The translations under genes and the position numbers were made by a program. Below are positions 50,824 through 60,719 of a DNA stretch of 64,000 nt, piece by piece. The notes beneath the pieces were generated by a model. It was not told the DNA's origin, did no database searches, and saw nothing but the letters and a program-made list of their open reading frames with translations. Origin of the DNA: Amygdalobacter nucleatus (GTDB lineage Bacteria > Bacillota > Clostridia > Saccharofermentanales > Fastidiosipilaceae); NCBI RefSeq assembly GCF_029167365.1, contig NZ_JARFNM010000001.1, positions 481,001 through 545,000 on the forward strand, in the 5' to 3' direction. Position 1 is the stretch's first letter, and every line of letters starts with the position of its first letter.

Positions 50824-53436
50824 ATGAAGGGTAAATATAAGGCTGAGCGCGATAAAGCGCAAGAATTGCAAATTGAACAGACATTCCGTGACAACCTCAC
50901 AAATGTCGTCCCTGTGAACTTGGAAGAAGAGATGCGCAAGAGCTTTATTGACTATGCAATGAGCGTTATTTCCGATCGTGCATTGCCTGATGTCAGAGAT
51001 GGGTTGAAGCCTGTACATCGCCGTATCTTATATTCTATGTTTACGCAAGGCTATACTTCTGATAAGTCATATCGTAAATCAGCTTCAACAGTTGGTGACG
51101 TTATCAGCCGTTTCCATCCACACGGTGATGCTGCGGTGTATGACGCCATGGTTCGTTTAGCTCAAGACTTTTCGATGCGTTATATGTTGGTAGATAGTCA
51201 TGGTAACTTCGGTTCCCGTGATGGCGATCCACCAGCTGCTTATCGTTATACAGAAGCTAGAATGGCCAAATTGGCTGAAACAATGATGCAAGACATCAAC
51301 AAGTCTACTGTTGATTTCCGCCCGAATTTTGATGACCATCATGTTGAACCAGTTGTCTTACCGACTAATTTCCCTAACATTTTAGTGAATGGCTCAGTTG
51401 GTATTGCTGTTGGTATGGCGACGAATATTCCACCGCATAATATGCGCGAAACAATTCAAGCAGCTATATATTTAATGGAACATCCAGAGGCTGATGTTGA
51501 TGAACTTATGCAATTCATAAAGGGCCCTGATTTTCCAACAGCAGGTATAATTCTTGGCACTAGCGGAATCAAGGAGACTTATCGAACTGGTCATGGCCGT
51601 ATTGTTGTACGTGCCAATGCTGAAATTATTGATACAGTACCAGCTAGGATTGTTGTGCATGATTTGCCATATATGGTGAACAAGGCCAGAATGTTGGAGA
51701 AAATCTCTGAATTAGTCAAGGCGAAGCGAATCGTTGGCATTTCTGCTATCCGTGATGAATCTGACCGTAACGAAGATGTCCGCATCGTCTTTGAGCTGAA
51801 GAAAGATGCTAATCCATTGGTTACTTTGAATCAGCTATATGCTAATTCTCAGATGCAAGAGGCATTTAATGCACACATGTTAGCCCTTGTGCCTAACAAA
51901 GATGGCGCTTTAGTACCGGAATTGCTGACATTGAAATCAGCCTTACAGTACTATGTTGATCACCAACGTCAGGTGATTTATCGCCGTACGCAGTTTAATT
52001 TAGAGAAAGCTGAGTTAAGACAGCATATTCTGGAAGGCTTGAAGATTGCGGTTGCTAATATTGATGAGATCATTAGAATCATTCGTAGTTCAAAGAGTGA
52101 GAATGATGCCAAACTCAACTTACAAGCTCGCTTCAATTTCTCAGATCGCCAAGCTCAGCATATTGTTGATATGCGTTTGGGTCGCTTATCTGGCTTGGAA
52201 GTAGAAAATCTTTACGCTGAATATGACGAAATTTCGGCTAAAATAGCCACTTATCACGATATTCTGGATAATCCACCTGTTTTGGACAATGTTTTGAAGA
52301 CAGAAATAACAGCTGTTATGGAACAATATGGTGATGACAGGAGAACTGAGATTGATCCATATGGTGTAGATGGTATTGATGATGAGAGCTTGATCAAGGA
52401 AGAAACAGTCTTAATTAATCTAACTAAGCAAGGCTACATCAAACGCTTGACACCTGATACTTACAATATGCAGCATCGTGGCGGCAAGGGTGTTAGTGGC
52501 ATGACGATTAAGGAAGAAGACTGTATCCATAAGATGATTACAGCTTCGACGCATGACGATATTTTATTCTTTAGTAATTTAGGCAAGGTTTATCGCTTGC
52601 GTGCTTACGCAATTCATGAAGCTTCCCGTACAGCTAAAGGCATGGCAATCGTTAATCTTTTACAGCTTGATGCGAATGAGAAGATTGTTGAGATTTTAGC
52701 AGTGCCTGAAGCAGAGGAGAAGCGCAGCTTAATCTTAGTCACTAAGCAGGGCTTAATTAAGAAGACGAAGCTGAGTGAGTTCAAGAACATCAATAAGAAC
52801 GGCAAGATTGCCTTTGCTTTGCGTGATGGTGATGAGCTTGTAGCGGGCGCTTTGGCAACAGCTGATGCAACTATCTTCATGGTCAGCCATGATGGTATGG
52901 CTATGCGTTTCTTGAGTAGTGACGTTCGACCAATTGGTCGTAAATCCTATGGTGTACGCGGTATCAAGCTGCGTGATGGTGACTACTTGATTGGGGTTGT
53001 AGTTGAACAGTCAGGTGAGGATCTCTTCTTACTGACTGAAGCTGGCTATGGTAAACGCTCACATTATGCTGATTTCCGTTTGGCTAAGCGTGGTGGTATG
53101 GGCGTTAAGGCTTACAACTGTACAGATAAGACTGGCAAAGTCTTAGCCGTCTGTTCGTTAAGTGGTGATTACGACATCATCATGATTAATGACTCTGGTA
53201 TGACAATTCGTATAAGTAGCCAGGAGATCAATGTGCAGGGGAGAAATACGCAAGGCTTGCGTCTGATGCGTAGTAACGATAAGCTTGCAGCTCTAGCTAA
53301 AGTTGAACATGCTGATGAAGAAGCAAGTTCAGATAGTGATACAGAAGATTCTGAAGTAGATGAAGCTGAGAATTTAGTCGAACAGGTTGACTTAGACGCT
53401 GATGTTACAGAAGCTAATAACACGCAAGCAGATTAA
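50824..53436 (+). CDS. gyrA: DNA gyrase subunit A
   Basis: GyrA is the DNA-cleaving subunit of gyrase; this one has 870 aa. The opening block SFIDYAMSVISDRALPDVRD is at 40-59. Catalytic Tyr142 lies in YRYTEARM. The C-terminal beta-pinwheel begins with the GyrA box in the form QHRGGKG, which distinguishes it from ParC. The quinolone region reads HPHGDAAVYD, with Ala103 where Escherichia coli has Ser83, and Asp107. There is an N-terminal extension of about 20 residues and an acidic tail (about 828-870) rich in Asp/Glu/Ser. The gene stands alone without gyrB. Confidence 0.95.
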   Translation: MKGKYKAERDKAQELQIEQTFRDNLTNVVPVNLEEEMRKSFIDYAMSVISDRALPDVRDGLKPVHRRILYSMFTQGYTSDKSYRKSASTVGDVISRFHPHGDAAVYDAMVRLAQDFSMRYMLVDSHGNFGSRDGDPPAAYRYTEARMAKLAETMMQDINKSTVDFRPNFDDHHVEPVVLPTNFPNILVNGSVGIAVGMATNIPPHNMRETIQAAIYLMEHPEADVDELMQFIKGPDFPTAGIILGTSGIKETYRTGHGRIVVRANAEIIDTVPARIVVHDLPYMVNKARMLEKISELVKAKRIVGISAIRDESDRNEDVRIVFELKKDANPLVTLNQLYANSQMQEAFNAHMLALVPNKDGALVPELLTLKSALQYYVDHQRQVIYRRTQFNLEKAELRQHILEGLKIAVANIDEIIRIIRSSKSENDAKLNLQARFNFSDRQAQHIVDMRLGRLSGLEVENLYAEYDEISAKIATYHDILDNPPVLDNVLKTEITAVMEQYGDDRRTEIDPYGVDGIDDESLIKEETVLINLTKQGYIKRLTPDTYNMQHRGGKGVSGMTIKEEDCIHKMITASTHDDILFFSNLGKVYRLRAYAIHEASRTAKGMAIVNLLQLDANEKIVEILAVPEAEEKRSLILVTKQGLIKKTKLSEFKNINKNGKIAFALRDGDELVAGALATADATIFMVSHDGMAMRFLSSDVRPIGRKSYGVRGIKLRDGDYLIGVVVEQSGEDLFLLTEAGYGKRSHYADFRLAKRGGMGVKAYNCTDKTGKVLAVCSLSGDYDIIMINDSGMTIRISSQEINVQGRNTQGLRLMRSNDKLAALAKVEHADEEASSDSDTEDSEVDEAENLVEQVDLDADVTEANNTQAD

Positions 53437-53472
53437 ATGAACATTAAGCTTAAACTTACGAATTAGCATGAG

Positions 53473-53503
53473 AGCCGACTCAAATTGAGTCGGCTTTTGT
53501 TTT
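53473..53503 (+). terminator. Terminator after gyrA
   Basis: A 9-bp perfect stem (AGCCGACTC/GAGTCGGCT) with loop AAATT is followed by TTTGTTTT. Confidence 0.92.
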
Positions 53504-53733
53504 GGATTTTAGAAATTAAGACGAATAGCCAGCTTCTAAACTATGTAAACTGTTATTTACATTTGCTTAAAAGATTGTTAGCTAGAACTAATTTATACCA
53601 CGCCTATTTGCAAGCAAGATAGATAATTTTTAATTGCATTATCTTAAGAATACTGAAAAATTGTTCGATTAATACAATGGCTGCACTCGAAAAGAAGATG
53701 CGTTGTGAAAAAAACGAAACTAAACATAAAAAG
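53504..53733. other. Intergenic stretch without recognised genes
   Basis: About 230 very A+T-rich bases between gyrA and the MFS gene. The only structure noted is an inverted repeat ATGTAAA/TTTACAT with a six-base loop at 53543-53562. No RNA gene was recognised and no convincing reading frame with a ribosome site is seen. Confidence 0.5.
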
Positions 53734-53761
53734 TTGTAAATATGACTGATATGTGTATAAT
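53734..53761 (+). promoter_or_regulatory. Probable promoter of the MFS transporter gene
   Basis: TTGTAA (53734-53739), 16 bp, then a perfect TATAAT (53756-53761). The start codon is 108 bp downstream, so the mRNA would have a leader of about 100 nt. Confidence 0.6.
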
Positions 53762-53869
53762 TTGCATAAATTAAATTAATTTGCAACGAATTGTGAATTT
53801 AACGATGTGCAAAAGATATTCAGGCAAGTTGTACCTAAATAATAGTTTATGGCAATGGGAGGTATCCGC

Positions 53870-55105
53870 ATGCAGAGAAATTGGAAAAAGAACTTAACAG
53901 GATTACTTATTCTTAGTCAGCTTGGCAGTGGCGTCTTAGCTTTTATTCTTTCTTGGTATGTTTTACAGGTAACAAATAGTGCTTTGTCTTTCAGTCAGGT
54001 TGTTGTACCCACGAGCATTGTTGGTTTGATTGCTGCTTATCCAATTGGTAAGATTATTGACAAATATGCGAAGAATCGCTTGATGCTATTAGGGCAACTT
54101 GCAAGCATATTGTCGCTTGCTGTATTCGCTATCTTTCACTATATACATGGTGAAGCTTACCTGACAATAAGTATAGTTGTTTTGACAGTTTGCTTAGCTA
54201 TATGTGATGAGCTTGTATCAAGTGTTTTATTTGCAGCTGCTAAGCAGATTGTGAATAGTGAGGAGGAGCTTGGCACTTACAATTCACTCAGTCAAACTAT
54301 TAGAGGTATCTGTAGCATGGTAGCCCCGCTTTTAGGTGGCGCGCTTTATAAGCTATTAAGTGTACAAACTTTTGTATTGATTGAAATTGTGATTGAATCT
54401 ATCTGCGTCATTTATATCTACAAAATTAAATTAGTTAATGAAGTTCAAACTAAAGATACAGAGGCTGAGCAAGAACCTGACTTAAGTATCAAGGACATGT
54501 TCAAATATTTAACTAATAACAAGATACTACTTCATTTGAACAATTGCATGTTTTTGTTAAACTTATTTTTGGGTGTGTTTAATGTCGGTCTGCCCTTTAT
54601 CTTGTCAACTAATTTTAATGATAAGCCCTTTATATTTGGCATGGTGAACTTTATTTTTCCAGTTGGTATGCTAACAGCTTCTATTTTGTACCAGACCTTA
54701 CAGCCAGGCGGTAACTTATTGAAACAGACTATTTACACTTGGACGGTTCCTTGCTTTGTTATTACTTTGTTGGGAGTGAGCACGTACATTTTCAATCTAA
54801 AATCATATTTGTTTGCTTTTATTTTGCTTTTACTTGTATTTATTGCTGGCTTTGGTATGTCATTTGGACAGATTCCGCAACTTACGTATTGGCAGAAGAA
54901 GATACCAGAGCATATACAAGGACGTTTCTTTGCAATGTCAGATTCAATAGTTAAAGCAGCTATACCTGTATCATATCTTCTATATGGTGTCCTCTTTGAT
55001 CATTTTAATCTGAGTGCCATCTTTATTGTTTCTGGTTTACTTGGATTGGCATATATGCTCTTTATGTTTATTTATGTCAACATGTTAGAGGAGGAGAGAG
55101 GTTAG
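53870..55105 (+). CDS. MFS transporter
   Basis: This 411-aa integral membrane protein has about 12 hydrophobic segments starting near residue 10. The layout, with a charged central loop (about 190-215), fits the major facilitator superfamily, near the MFS_3/enterobactin-exporter or macrolide-efflux-like group. A basic motif-A-like loop (GKIIDKYAKNRLMLLG) lies between helices 2 and 3. Substrate is unknown; drug or metabolite efflux is plausible. An in-frame ATG exists at 53849, but GGGAGG at 53858 favours the ATG at 53870. The terminator at 55138 is shared with the convergent suf operon. Confidence 0.82.
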   Translation: MQRNWKKNLTGLLILSQLGSGVLAFILSWYVLQVTNSALSFSQVVVPTSIVGLIAAYPIGKIIDKYAKNRLMLLGQLASILSLAVFAIFHYIHGEAYLTISIVVLTVCLAICDELVSSVLFAAAKQIVNSEEELGTYNSLSQTIRGICSMVAPLLGGALYKLLSVQTFVLIEIVIESICVIYIYKIKLVNEVQTKDTEAEQEPDLSIKDMFKYLTNNKILLHLNNCMFLLNLFLGVFNVGLPFILSTNFNDKPFIFGMVNFIFPVGMLTASILYQTLQPGGNLLKQTIYTWTVPCFVITLLGVSTYIFNLKSYLFAFILLLLVFIAGFGMSFGQIPQLTYWQKKIPEHIQGRFFAMSDSIVKAAIPVSYLLYGVLFDHFNLSAIFIVSGLLGLAYMLFMFIYVNMLEEERG

Positions 55106-55137
55106 AGTAGTCTAAAAACTAAATATTGCATAAGTGA

Positions 55138-55165
55138 AAGGCTCTGCTAAGCAGAGCCTTATTTA
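55138..55165. terminator. Bidirectional terminator between the MFS gene and sufB
   Basis: A 10-bp perfect stem (AAGGCTCTGC/GCAGAGCCTT) with loop TAA. T-rich sequence follows on the plus strand (ATTTAG) and TTTC on the minus strand, so it can serve both convergent units. Confidence 0.8.
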
Positions 55166-55189
55166 GTACTAAAAGCATGGAGATTAACA

Positions 55190-56659
55190 TCAACCTTGCG
55201 CACCAGTCATATCTAAGTGCATGAGTTGGTTCAATTCAACAGCATATTCCATCGGTAATTCACGCGTAAATGGCTCGATGAAGCCCATAATAATCATCTC
55301 GGACGCTTTTTGCTCAGTTAAGCCACGCGACTGAAGGTAGAAGAGCTGTTCGGCTGAAATCTTAGAAACAGTAGCTTCGTGTTGCAACATCGTTTCGCCG
55401 TTCTTGATACGGTTAGTCGGGAAGGTATCTGACTTGGATTTTTCGTCCAAAATCAAAGTATCGCAGCTGACGTTTGTACGTGCATACTTAGCATCAACAC
55501 CATGCTCAATTGTGCCACGATAAGTTGCCTCACCACCATCACGAGCAATTGATTTGGAGATAACCGTTGAAGAAGTGTGAGGAGCTAGGTGAATCATACG
55601 AGAACCTGCATTCTGAATCTGACCTTCACCAGCTACAGCGATACTGATAGCCGAACCTTTAGCATAAGGACCAGCTAAGATACAAGCAGGATATTTCATG
55701 GTTAACTTACCGCCCAAGTTACCATCGACCCATTCCATTGAACCGCCTTCTTCAACATAGGCACGCTGAGTAACCAAGTTATAAACGTTATTAGACCAGT
55801 TTTGAATGGTTGTATAGCGGCAGCGCGCATTTTTGCCGATATAAATTTCAATAACACCAGAGTGCATCGCATCTTCAGAATAAGTTGGGGCAGTACAGCC
55901 TTCTACATAGTGCACATCAGCATCATCGTCGACAATGATCAATGTCCGTTCAAATTGGCCCATACTTTGAGCGTTAATCCGGAAGTAAGCTTGCAATGGC
56001 CGCTTAACTTTTACGCCCTTAGGTACGTAAATGAACGAGCCACCAGACCAACAAGCAGAATTGAGAGCAGACAGCTTGTTATCGCCAGTTGGTACAATTG
56101 TGCCGAAATATTTACGGAACAATTCTGGATACTCACGCATACCAGATTCAGTATCTAGGAAGATAACACCGTCCTTAGCTAACTCATCCTGTACTTTGTG
56201 ATAGACAACTTCAGAGTCATATTGGCTAGATACACCACAGAGGAAGTTTTTCTCAGCTTCTGGGATACCTAAACGTTGAAAAGTTTCCTTGATTTTACCA
56301 GGAACTTTATCCCAACTATTTTCCTTATTATCATCTGGCTTGGAATAATAGCAGAAACTATCCCAGTCGATTTTGCTCAAATCACCGCCAAAATCAGGCA
56401 ATGGCATCTTTTCAAACTTCCTTAGGCCATCTAAACGGAATTGTAACATCCATTCAGGTTCATTCTTGATTTTAGAAATATGGCGTACAACTTCTTCTGA
56501 TAAACCACGTTTAAATTGTAAAACACTGACATCACCATCGCTGAAGCCGTAACGATAGTCACGATTGATTTTGCTAGCTTCTTCACGATTTTGCTCAGTT
56601 TGCATTTCAATACGTTCTTCAGGTGTAAGAAAATCAATATCTTTCTTTAAATCCGACAT
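55190..56659 (-). CDS. sufB: Fe-S cluster assembly scaffold protein SufB
   Basis: SufB is the main scaffold of the SUF iron-sulfur system, forming SufBC2D. It has 489 aa, the family length. The beta-helix core contains the [20 protein letters not shown] segment (about 209-228) and ends with the C-terminal family block [20 protein letters not shown] cysteine in [10 protein letters not shown] (about residue 400) corresponds to the conserved Cys used in cluster assembly. It is the last gene of the operon, 17 bp after sufU. Confidence 0.96.
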   Translation of the reverse strand: MSDLKKDIDFLTPEERIEMQTEQNREEASKINRDYRYGFSDGDVSVLQFKRGLSEEVVRHISKIKNEPEWMLQFRLDGLRKFEKMPLPDFGGDLSKIDWDSFCYYSKPDDNKENSWDKVPGKIKETFQRLGIPEAEKNFLCGVSSQYDSEVVYHKVQDELAKDGVIFLDTESGMREYPELFRKYFGTIVPTGDNKLSALNSACWSGGSFIYVPKGVKVKRPLQAYFRINAQSMGQFERTLIIVDDDADVHYVEGCTAPTYSEDAMHSGVIEIYIGKNARCRYTTIQNWSNNVYNLVTQRAYVEEGGSMEWVDGNLGGKLTMKYPACILAGPYAKGSAISIAVAGEGQIQNAGSRMIHLAPHTSSTVISKSIARDGGEATYRGTIEHGVDAKYARTNVSCDTLILDEKSKSDTFPTNRIKNGETMLQHEATVSKISAEQLFYLQSRGLTEQKASEMIIMGFIEPFTRELPMEYAVELNQLMHLDMTGAQG

Positions 56660-56676
56660 GTAAAACTCCTTTGCTA

Positions 56677-57189
56677 TTATTCGTTAATTTCCATTTCGAT
56701 AGAGGTGTTAGCTTTTCCTTTAGCGTTAGCTTCCTGGCTCATGTGAGCATCAATGGCAGCTTTTAAAGCTTGCCAAGCCAAATTTGCACATTTGATGCGG
56801 GGAATTACGTGACTGATGCCTGAGAGAGCCTGCGCATCACCGAGTACATCAGCTTCGTAATCGTCAGCCTGTACCATTTTGGTGAAATTAGCCAAAGCTG
56901 TTTCTGCTTCTTTGATCGAACTGTTATTAAGTAATTCAGCCATCATGGAGGCGGAAGCTAAACAGATGGAACAGCCACTACCTTTTTGTCGAATATCTGA
57001 GATCTTAGCCTCTTGCTCTGACTTATCCTTAGCTTGACTGAATTGGCATTGAACAGTTAAATCATCACCACAAGAAGGATTTTTCAAACGTACAGTAATA
57101 TAACTTGGATCGTTTAATAGGCTATTATGACGCGGATGTTCATAATGATCCATAATCACTTCTCTCATTAATTGTTCATCAATCGGCAT
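56677..57189 (-). CDS. sufU: SufU sulfur acceptor protein
   Basis: SufU is the zinc-binding partner that takes sulfur from SufS in Gram-positives. This protein has 170 aa. The three conserved cysteines lie in NPSCGDD, GSGCSIC and RIKCANL, with the Asp of CGDD as a further zinc ligand. It sits between sufS and sufB as usual. The C-terminus carries about 20 extra hydrophilic residues. Confidence 0.95.
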   Translation of the reverse strand: MPIDEQLMREVIMDHYEHPRHNSLLNDPSYITVRLKNPSCGDDLTVQCQFSQAKDKSEQEAKISDIRQKGSGCSICLASASMMAELLNNSSIKEAETALANFTKMVQADDYEADVLGDAQALSGISHVIPRIKCANLAWQALKAAIDAHMSQEANAKGKANTSIEMEINE

Positions 57190-57210
57190 ATCTTACCTCA
57201 CTTCATCAAA

Positions 57211-58467
57211 TTAAAAGAAAACGCTGAGATAGTCATTAGCAGTTTTTGCCACCTCGACTAATTTAGCCAAATCAGCTTGTGTATTGAAAAAAGCCAAACT
57301 TGCTCTCAGACAATTTTCAATTCCCAGCCAGCGCAAAGTCGGTTGAGCACAGTGATTACCAGCTCTTAAGCCAATTCCGGCTTTTGCAAAGACGGAAGCG
57401 GCATCATGCGGATGCACACCGTTTACGTTGAAAGCGATAATACCACTTTGCACATTGTTAGGATTGTAAATCGTAATGTGTTTGATCTTGCTTAACTCAG
57501 AAACGCCAAAAGCCGTGAGCTTAGCTATTTCGCCGTTGTGTGAAGTTAATTCATACTTTTCGACGAAGCTCAAAGCCTTATCAAAGGCAATGACCTCAGC
57601 AATTGGCATCGTACCAGCTTCGAATTTCCACGGCGCATCTTTGAAAGTTGAAGTGTAAACATCGACCTTGTCAATCATTTCACCACCAGTTTCAAGAGGT
57701 GGCATGGCCTTTAAAAGCTCATACTTACCATAGAAACAACCTAAGCCAGTTGGGCCAAAGATTTTATGCGCACTGAAAGCTAAAAAGTCAATGTTAAGTG
57801 CTTGCACATCAATACGCTCATGCAAAATCCATTGTGCAGCATCTACAAGCAGTAAAGCTGAACTTTTAGTATGTACTAAGTCAGAAATAGCTTTAATATC
57901 TTGTTTAGCACCCATTAAATTACTAACGCCAGCTACAGCTACGAGCTTAACTTTAGCATTCAATAATTTTTCTAAGCCAGCTAAATCAATTAAACCATCC
58001 TTGTTGAGTGGAGCCAAAATTAATTTGGCGTGCTTGCGTAGACAAAGTTGCTGCCAAGGCAAATAGTTAGCGTGATGCTCCATAGCCGAAACGATAATTT
58101 CATCATCAGCTTGCACGTATTTCTCAAAATAACTGAGAGCTACTAAGTTGATAGAAGCTGTTGTTCCACGTGTGAACACGATATTTTCAGCTCTTGGTGC
58201 GTTCAAATAACGCGCCACATGCAAGCGACAGTTTTCAAAGGCGACATCAGCTTTATGGGCGAATTCATCCGTACCTCGATAGATCGATACACCATAGTTA
58301 CTGTAATAATCTTGGATAGCATCGATAACGACCTTAGGCTTCAAACTTGTTGCGGCATTGTTCAAATAAACATAGCGTTCGCCGTGCAATGTCTTTGCAA
58401 GCATAGGAATTTCTTTTTTAGCACTTTGCCACAAAGCTAATTCAGGCTGATTTAGAAAATCTTCCAT
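57211..58467 (-). CDS. sufS: Cysteine desulfurase SufS
   Basis: SufS is a PLP enzyme that removes sulfur from cysteine and passes it to SufU. It has 418 aa. The PLP lysine lies in FSAHKIFGPTGLG and the catalytic cysteine in RAGNHCAQP. TSINLV and the GGEMI segment also fit the family. Its ATG overlaps the sufD stop (TAATG), giving translational coupling; sufU follows after 21 bp. Confidence 0.96.
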   Translation of the reverse strand: MEDFLNQPELALWQSAKKEIPMLAKTLHGERYVYLNNAATSLKPKVVIDAIQDYYSNYGVSIYRGTDEFAHKADVAFENCRLHVARYLNAPRAENIVFTRGTTASINLVALSYFEKYVQADDEIIVSAMEHHANYLPWQQLCLRKHAKLILAPLNKDGLIDLAGLEKLLNAKVKLVAVAGVSNLMGAKQDIKAISDLVHTKSSALLLVDAAQWILHERIDVQALNIDFLAFSAHKIFGPTGLGCFYGKYELLKAMPPLETGGEMIDKVDVYTSTFKDAPWKFEAGTMPIAEVIAFDKALSFVEKYELTSHNGEIAKLTAFGVSELSKIKHITIYNPNNVQSGIIAFNVNGVHPHDAASVFAKAGIGLRAGNHCAQPTLRWLGIENCLRASLAFFNTQADLAKLVEVAKTANDYLSVFF

Positions 58468-59735
58468 TAATTTACATCCTTATTGCTAAGAATTTTATCT
58501 TCGTCTATGTCAATAGCTTGTTGATTACTCTCTAAAGCTAAGTTAGCCCATTCAGCTTGCTCAGCCAATTCTTCCTCACTGTTAGCAGTGTAGTTAGTCT
58601 GCCATTCAAGCAACTTAATACCCAATTTTTGTAAGAGCTGACTTTGGAAATGGTCCACAACTGGAATTAAGAAACCTCTTGTCATCAACTTTTTGGCCAA
58701 ATCTGAAGTTAAGCCACGGCTTTGCATGTAATACAGAGCATCTGGATTAAGTTGACCGACAGAAGTAGCGTGACCAGCTATGACATCATATTCATCGATG
58801 ATTAAAAGCGGGTAGGTCTTAGCCTTAGCTGTTTTATCTAGTGTTAAGAAACGACTCTCTTGACGGCAATTTGTACCGTGAGATGCCTTATCAATATAAC
58901 CGCGGCCGACAAATTCACCTGTACATTTAGCTTGCACAACACCATTACAGAGCATAAATGAAGTAGTGTGGGGTGCATGATGGCGAATTTCCAGGTGCGT
59001 ACTTTGACTAGCTTGATTATTGACAAACATCGCTGCATAAGCCTCAGCTTCAGCACCATCTTCATTCAAGTGAACCACAGCATCATTCAAACTTGAAGCT
59101 TTGAAATTGCAGCTCGTTGAACTGAACTTAGCATCTTTAGCTACATCAGAGTAGATGATGAAACCTTGCTCAGCACGTAAACGCTTGCCATCGTTGAAAT
59201 TGGCAGGCAAAGTAGCTTTTAATTCAGCAGCTGATTGCATATTTGTGATGCTCAAGCAATCAACCTCCAAATGCGCAGATTGGGCAAGATCACTGACTAG
59301 ATAGACACAATGTGAATTGCTTGATAAATTCAAACAACTAATTTGCCAATCGTCCTGCTTAGCCACTTTCAGATTGATCAATGTATTGCCAGGCGCTTTC
59401 TCATCAATGATGAGGAGAATTTTTTGCTCCAATTGCCAATCAGAACAGAAACGAGCTAACTTGGCAAAATCTAATGTAAAAGAACGCTCTGGACCAGAAA
59501 ATGGGTAACGATCCTTAACCTTCGTTTTCAACTCACAACGAGGCGGGTTGAAGCGCTTGTAGTTAATTGGATCAGGTACAGTCATCTCTGCTGTTTGGAG
59601 CAAATCCTTATCTGTGTCGTGAATTAACCAAAGTTTGTCAGCACACAAATACATATTAAGGTAATTGCCAACCTGCTCTTTTAAGAAATCTTCATTCAAG
59701 TTAAAAGGCAATTTGGCTTGTAATAAATCTAGCAC
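58467..59735 (-). CDS. sufD: Fe-S cluster assembly protein SufD
   Basis: SufD is the SufB paralogue in the SufBC2D complex. It has 422 aa. The C-terminal block DPDALYYMQSRGL-like segment (here NPDALYYMQSRGL) and the conserved HHAPHTTS stretch identify the family, while the N-terminal third is divergent, as is usual for SufD. It starts 12 bp after sufC. The last 40 residues form an acidic extension. Confidence 0.93.
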   Translation of the reverse strand: MLDLLQAKLPFNLNEDFLKEQVGNYLNMYLCADKLWLIHDTDKDLLQTAEMTVPDPINYKRFNPPRCELKTKVKDRYPFSGPERSFTLDFAKLARFCSDWQLEQKILLIIDEKAPGNTLINLKVAKQDDWQISCLNLSSNSHCVYLVSDLAQSAHLEVDCLSITNMQSAAELKATLPANFNDGKRLRAEQGFIIYSDVAKDAKFSSTSCNFKASSLNDAVVHLNEDGAEAEAYAAMFVNNQASQSTHLEIRHHAPHTTSFMLCNGVVQAKCTGEFVGRGYIDKASHGTNCRQESRFLTLDKTAKAKTYPLLIIDEYDVIAGHATSVGQLNPDALYYMQSRGLTSDLAKKLMTRGFLIPVVDHFQSQLLQKLGIKLLEWQTNYTANSEEELAEQAEWANLALESNQQAIDIDEDKILSNKDVN

Positions 59736-59747
59736 AATTAGCCTCCT

Positions 59748-60530
59748 TTAGTTTTCTTCTGCGTAATCTTCAGCGGTAACTTCTTCCCTTAACCATTCAT
59801 AACCTTCATCTTCAAGCTTGAGGGCTAAACTACGATCGCCACTCTTGACGATCTTACCATTCATAAGCACGTGGACGAAATGGGGTGGTACGCTGTTCAA
59901 AAGACGTTGATAGTGCGTGATCATCAAAATCGCAACTTCTTTGCCACGTTCTTTAGCCATTTGCATAATATTTTCGCCAACGATTCTCAAAGCATCAATA
60001 TCCAAACCAGAGTCAATTTCATCAAGGATAACAATCGAAGGTTCCAACAATTTCATCTGCAAAATCTCATTGCGTTTCATCTCGCCACCGCTGAAGCCTT
60101 CATTTAGGTAACGAGTTGGCAAATCTTGATTCATCTCAAGATCTTCGACAGCTTTTTTCAATTTGGCGCGGAATGGGAAAATACCAATTGGGTTGTCCTC
60201 ACGTTTAACATTCATGCAAGTGCGTAAAAAGTCACTGTTAGTTACGCCAGGAATAGCAGCAGGGTATTGCATAGCTAGAAAAATGCCTGCTCTAGCGCGT
60301 TCATCTACAGTCATAGCTAAAACATTTTGTTGATTTAAAACAATCATACCGCTGTCAACTGTGTAATCAGGTTGGCCCATAATGACAGACGCCAATGTTG
60401 ACTTACCAGTACCATTTGGCCCCATGATGGCATGAATTTCGCCACCTTTTATCGTGAGATTAACACCTTTCAAAATTTGCTTATTAGCAATTGAAGCGTG
60501 CAAATCTTTTATTTCTAAAATTGGCTGCAT
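59748..60530 (-). CDS. sufC: Fe-S cluster assembly ATPase SufC
   Basis: SufC is the ABC-type ATPase of the SufBC2D complex. This 260-aa protein shows Walker A GPNGTGKST, the signature FSGGEMKRNEI typical of SufC, and Walker B VILDEIDSGLDIDAL. It is the first gene of the sufCDSUB operon, the standard order in Bacillota. The likely promoter is at 60564. Confidence 0.97.
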   Translation of the reverse strand: MQPILEIKDLHASIANKQILKGVNLTIKGGEIHAIMGPNGTGKSTLASVIMGQPDYTVDSGMIVLNQQNVLAMTVDERARAGIFLAMQYPAAIPGVTNSDFLRTCMNVKREDNPIGIFPFRAKLKKAVEDLEMNQDLPTRYLNEGFSGGEMKRNEILQMKLLEPSIVILDEIDSGLDIDALRIVGENIMQMAKERGKEVAILMITHYQRLLNSVPPHFVHVLMNGKIVKSGDRSLALKLEDEGYEWLREEVTAEDYAEEN

Positions 60531-60563
60531 ATTTAGACCTCATCTTTCTATACGTAATCAAAA

Positions 60564-60572
60564 ATAATATCA
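60564..60572 (-). promoter_or_regulatory. Extended -10 element before sufC
   Basis: On the minus strand TGA-TATTAT lies about 33 bp before the sufC start. The -35 region is poor. No clear IscR-type or Fur-type box could be recognised by eye. Confidence 0.5.
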
Positions 60573-60670
60573 CACTTAATTTTAGTTACTTTAGAAGGTG
60601 TGGGCAAGTAAAAAACAGCGAAATTCAAGTAGGAGACATGCCTGGCGACATATTTTAATTAATTAGGCAT

Positions 60671-60704
60671 AAAAATCCCTCAGAGCCAATTAAGCAAAGA
60701 GGGA
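60671..60704 (-). terminator. Probable terminator of the AraC-family gene
   Basis: On the minus strand a 6-bp stem (TCCCTC/GAGGGA) with a partly structured 17-base loop is followed by TTTTTA. It separates the regulator from the suf operon. Confidence 0.6.
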
Positions 60705-60719
60705 AGCTATATTAGGTGC

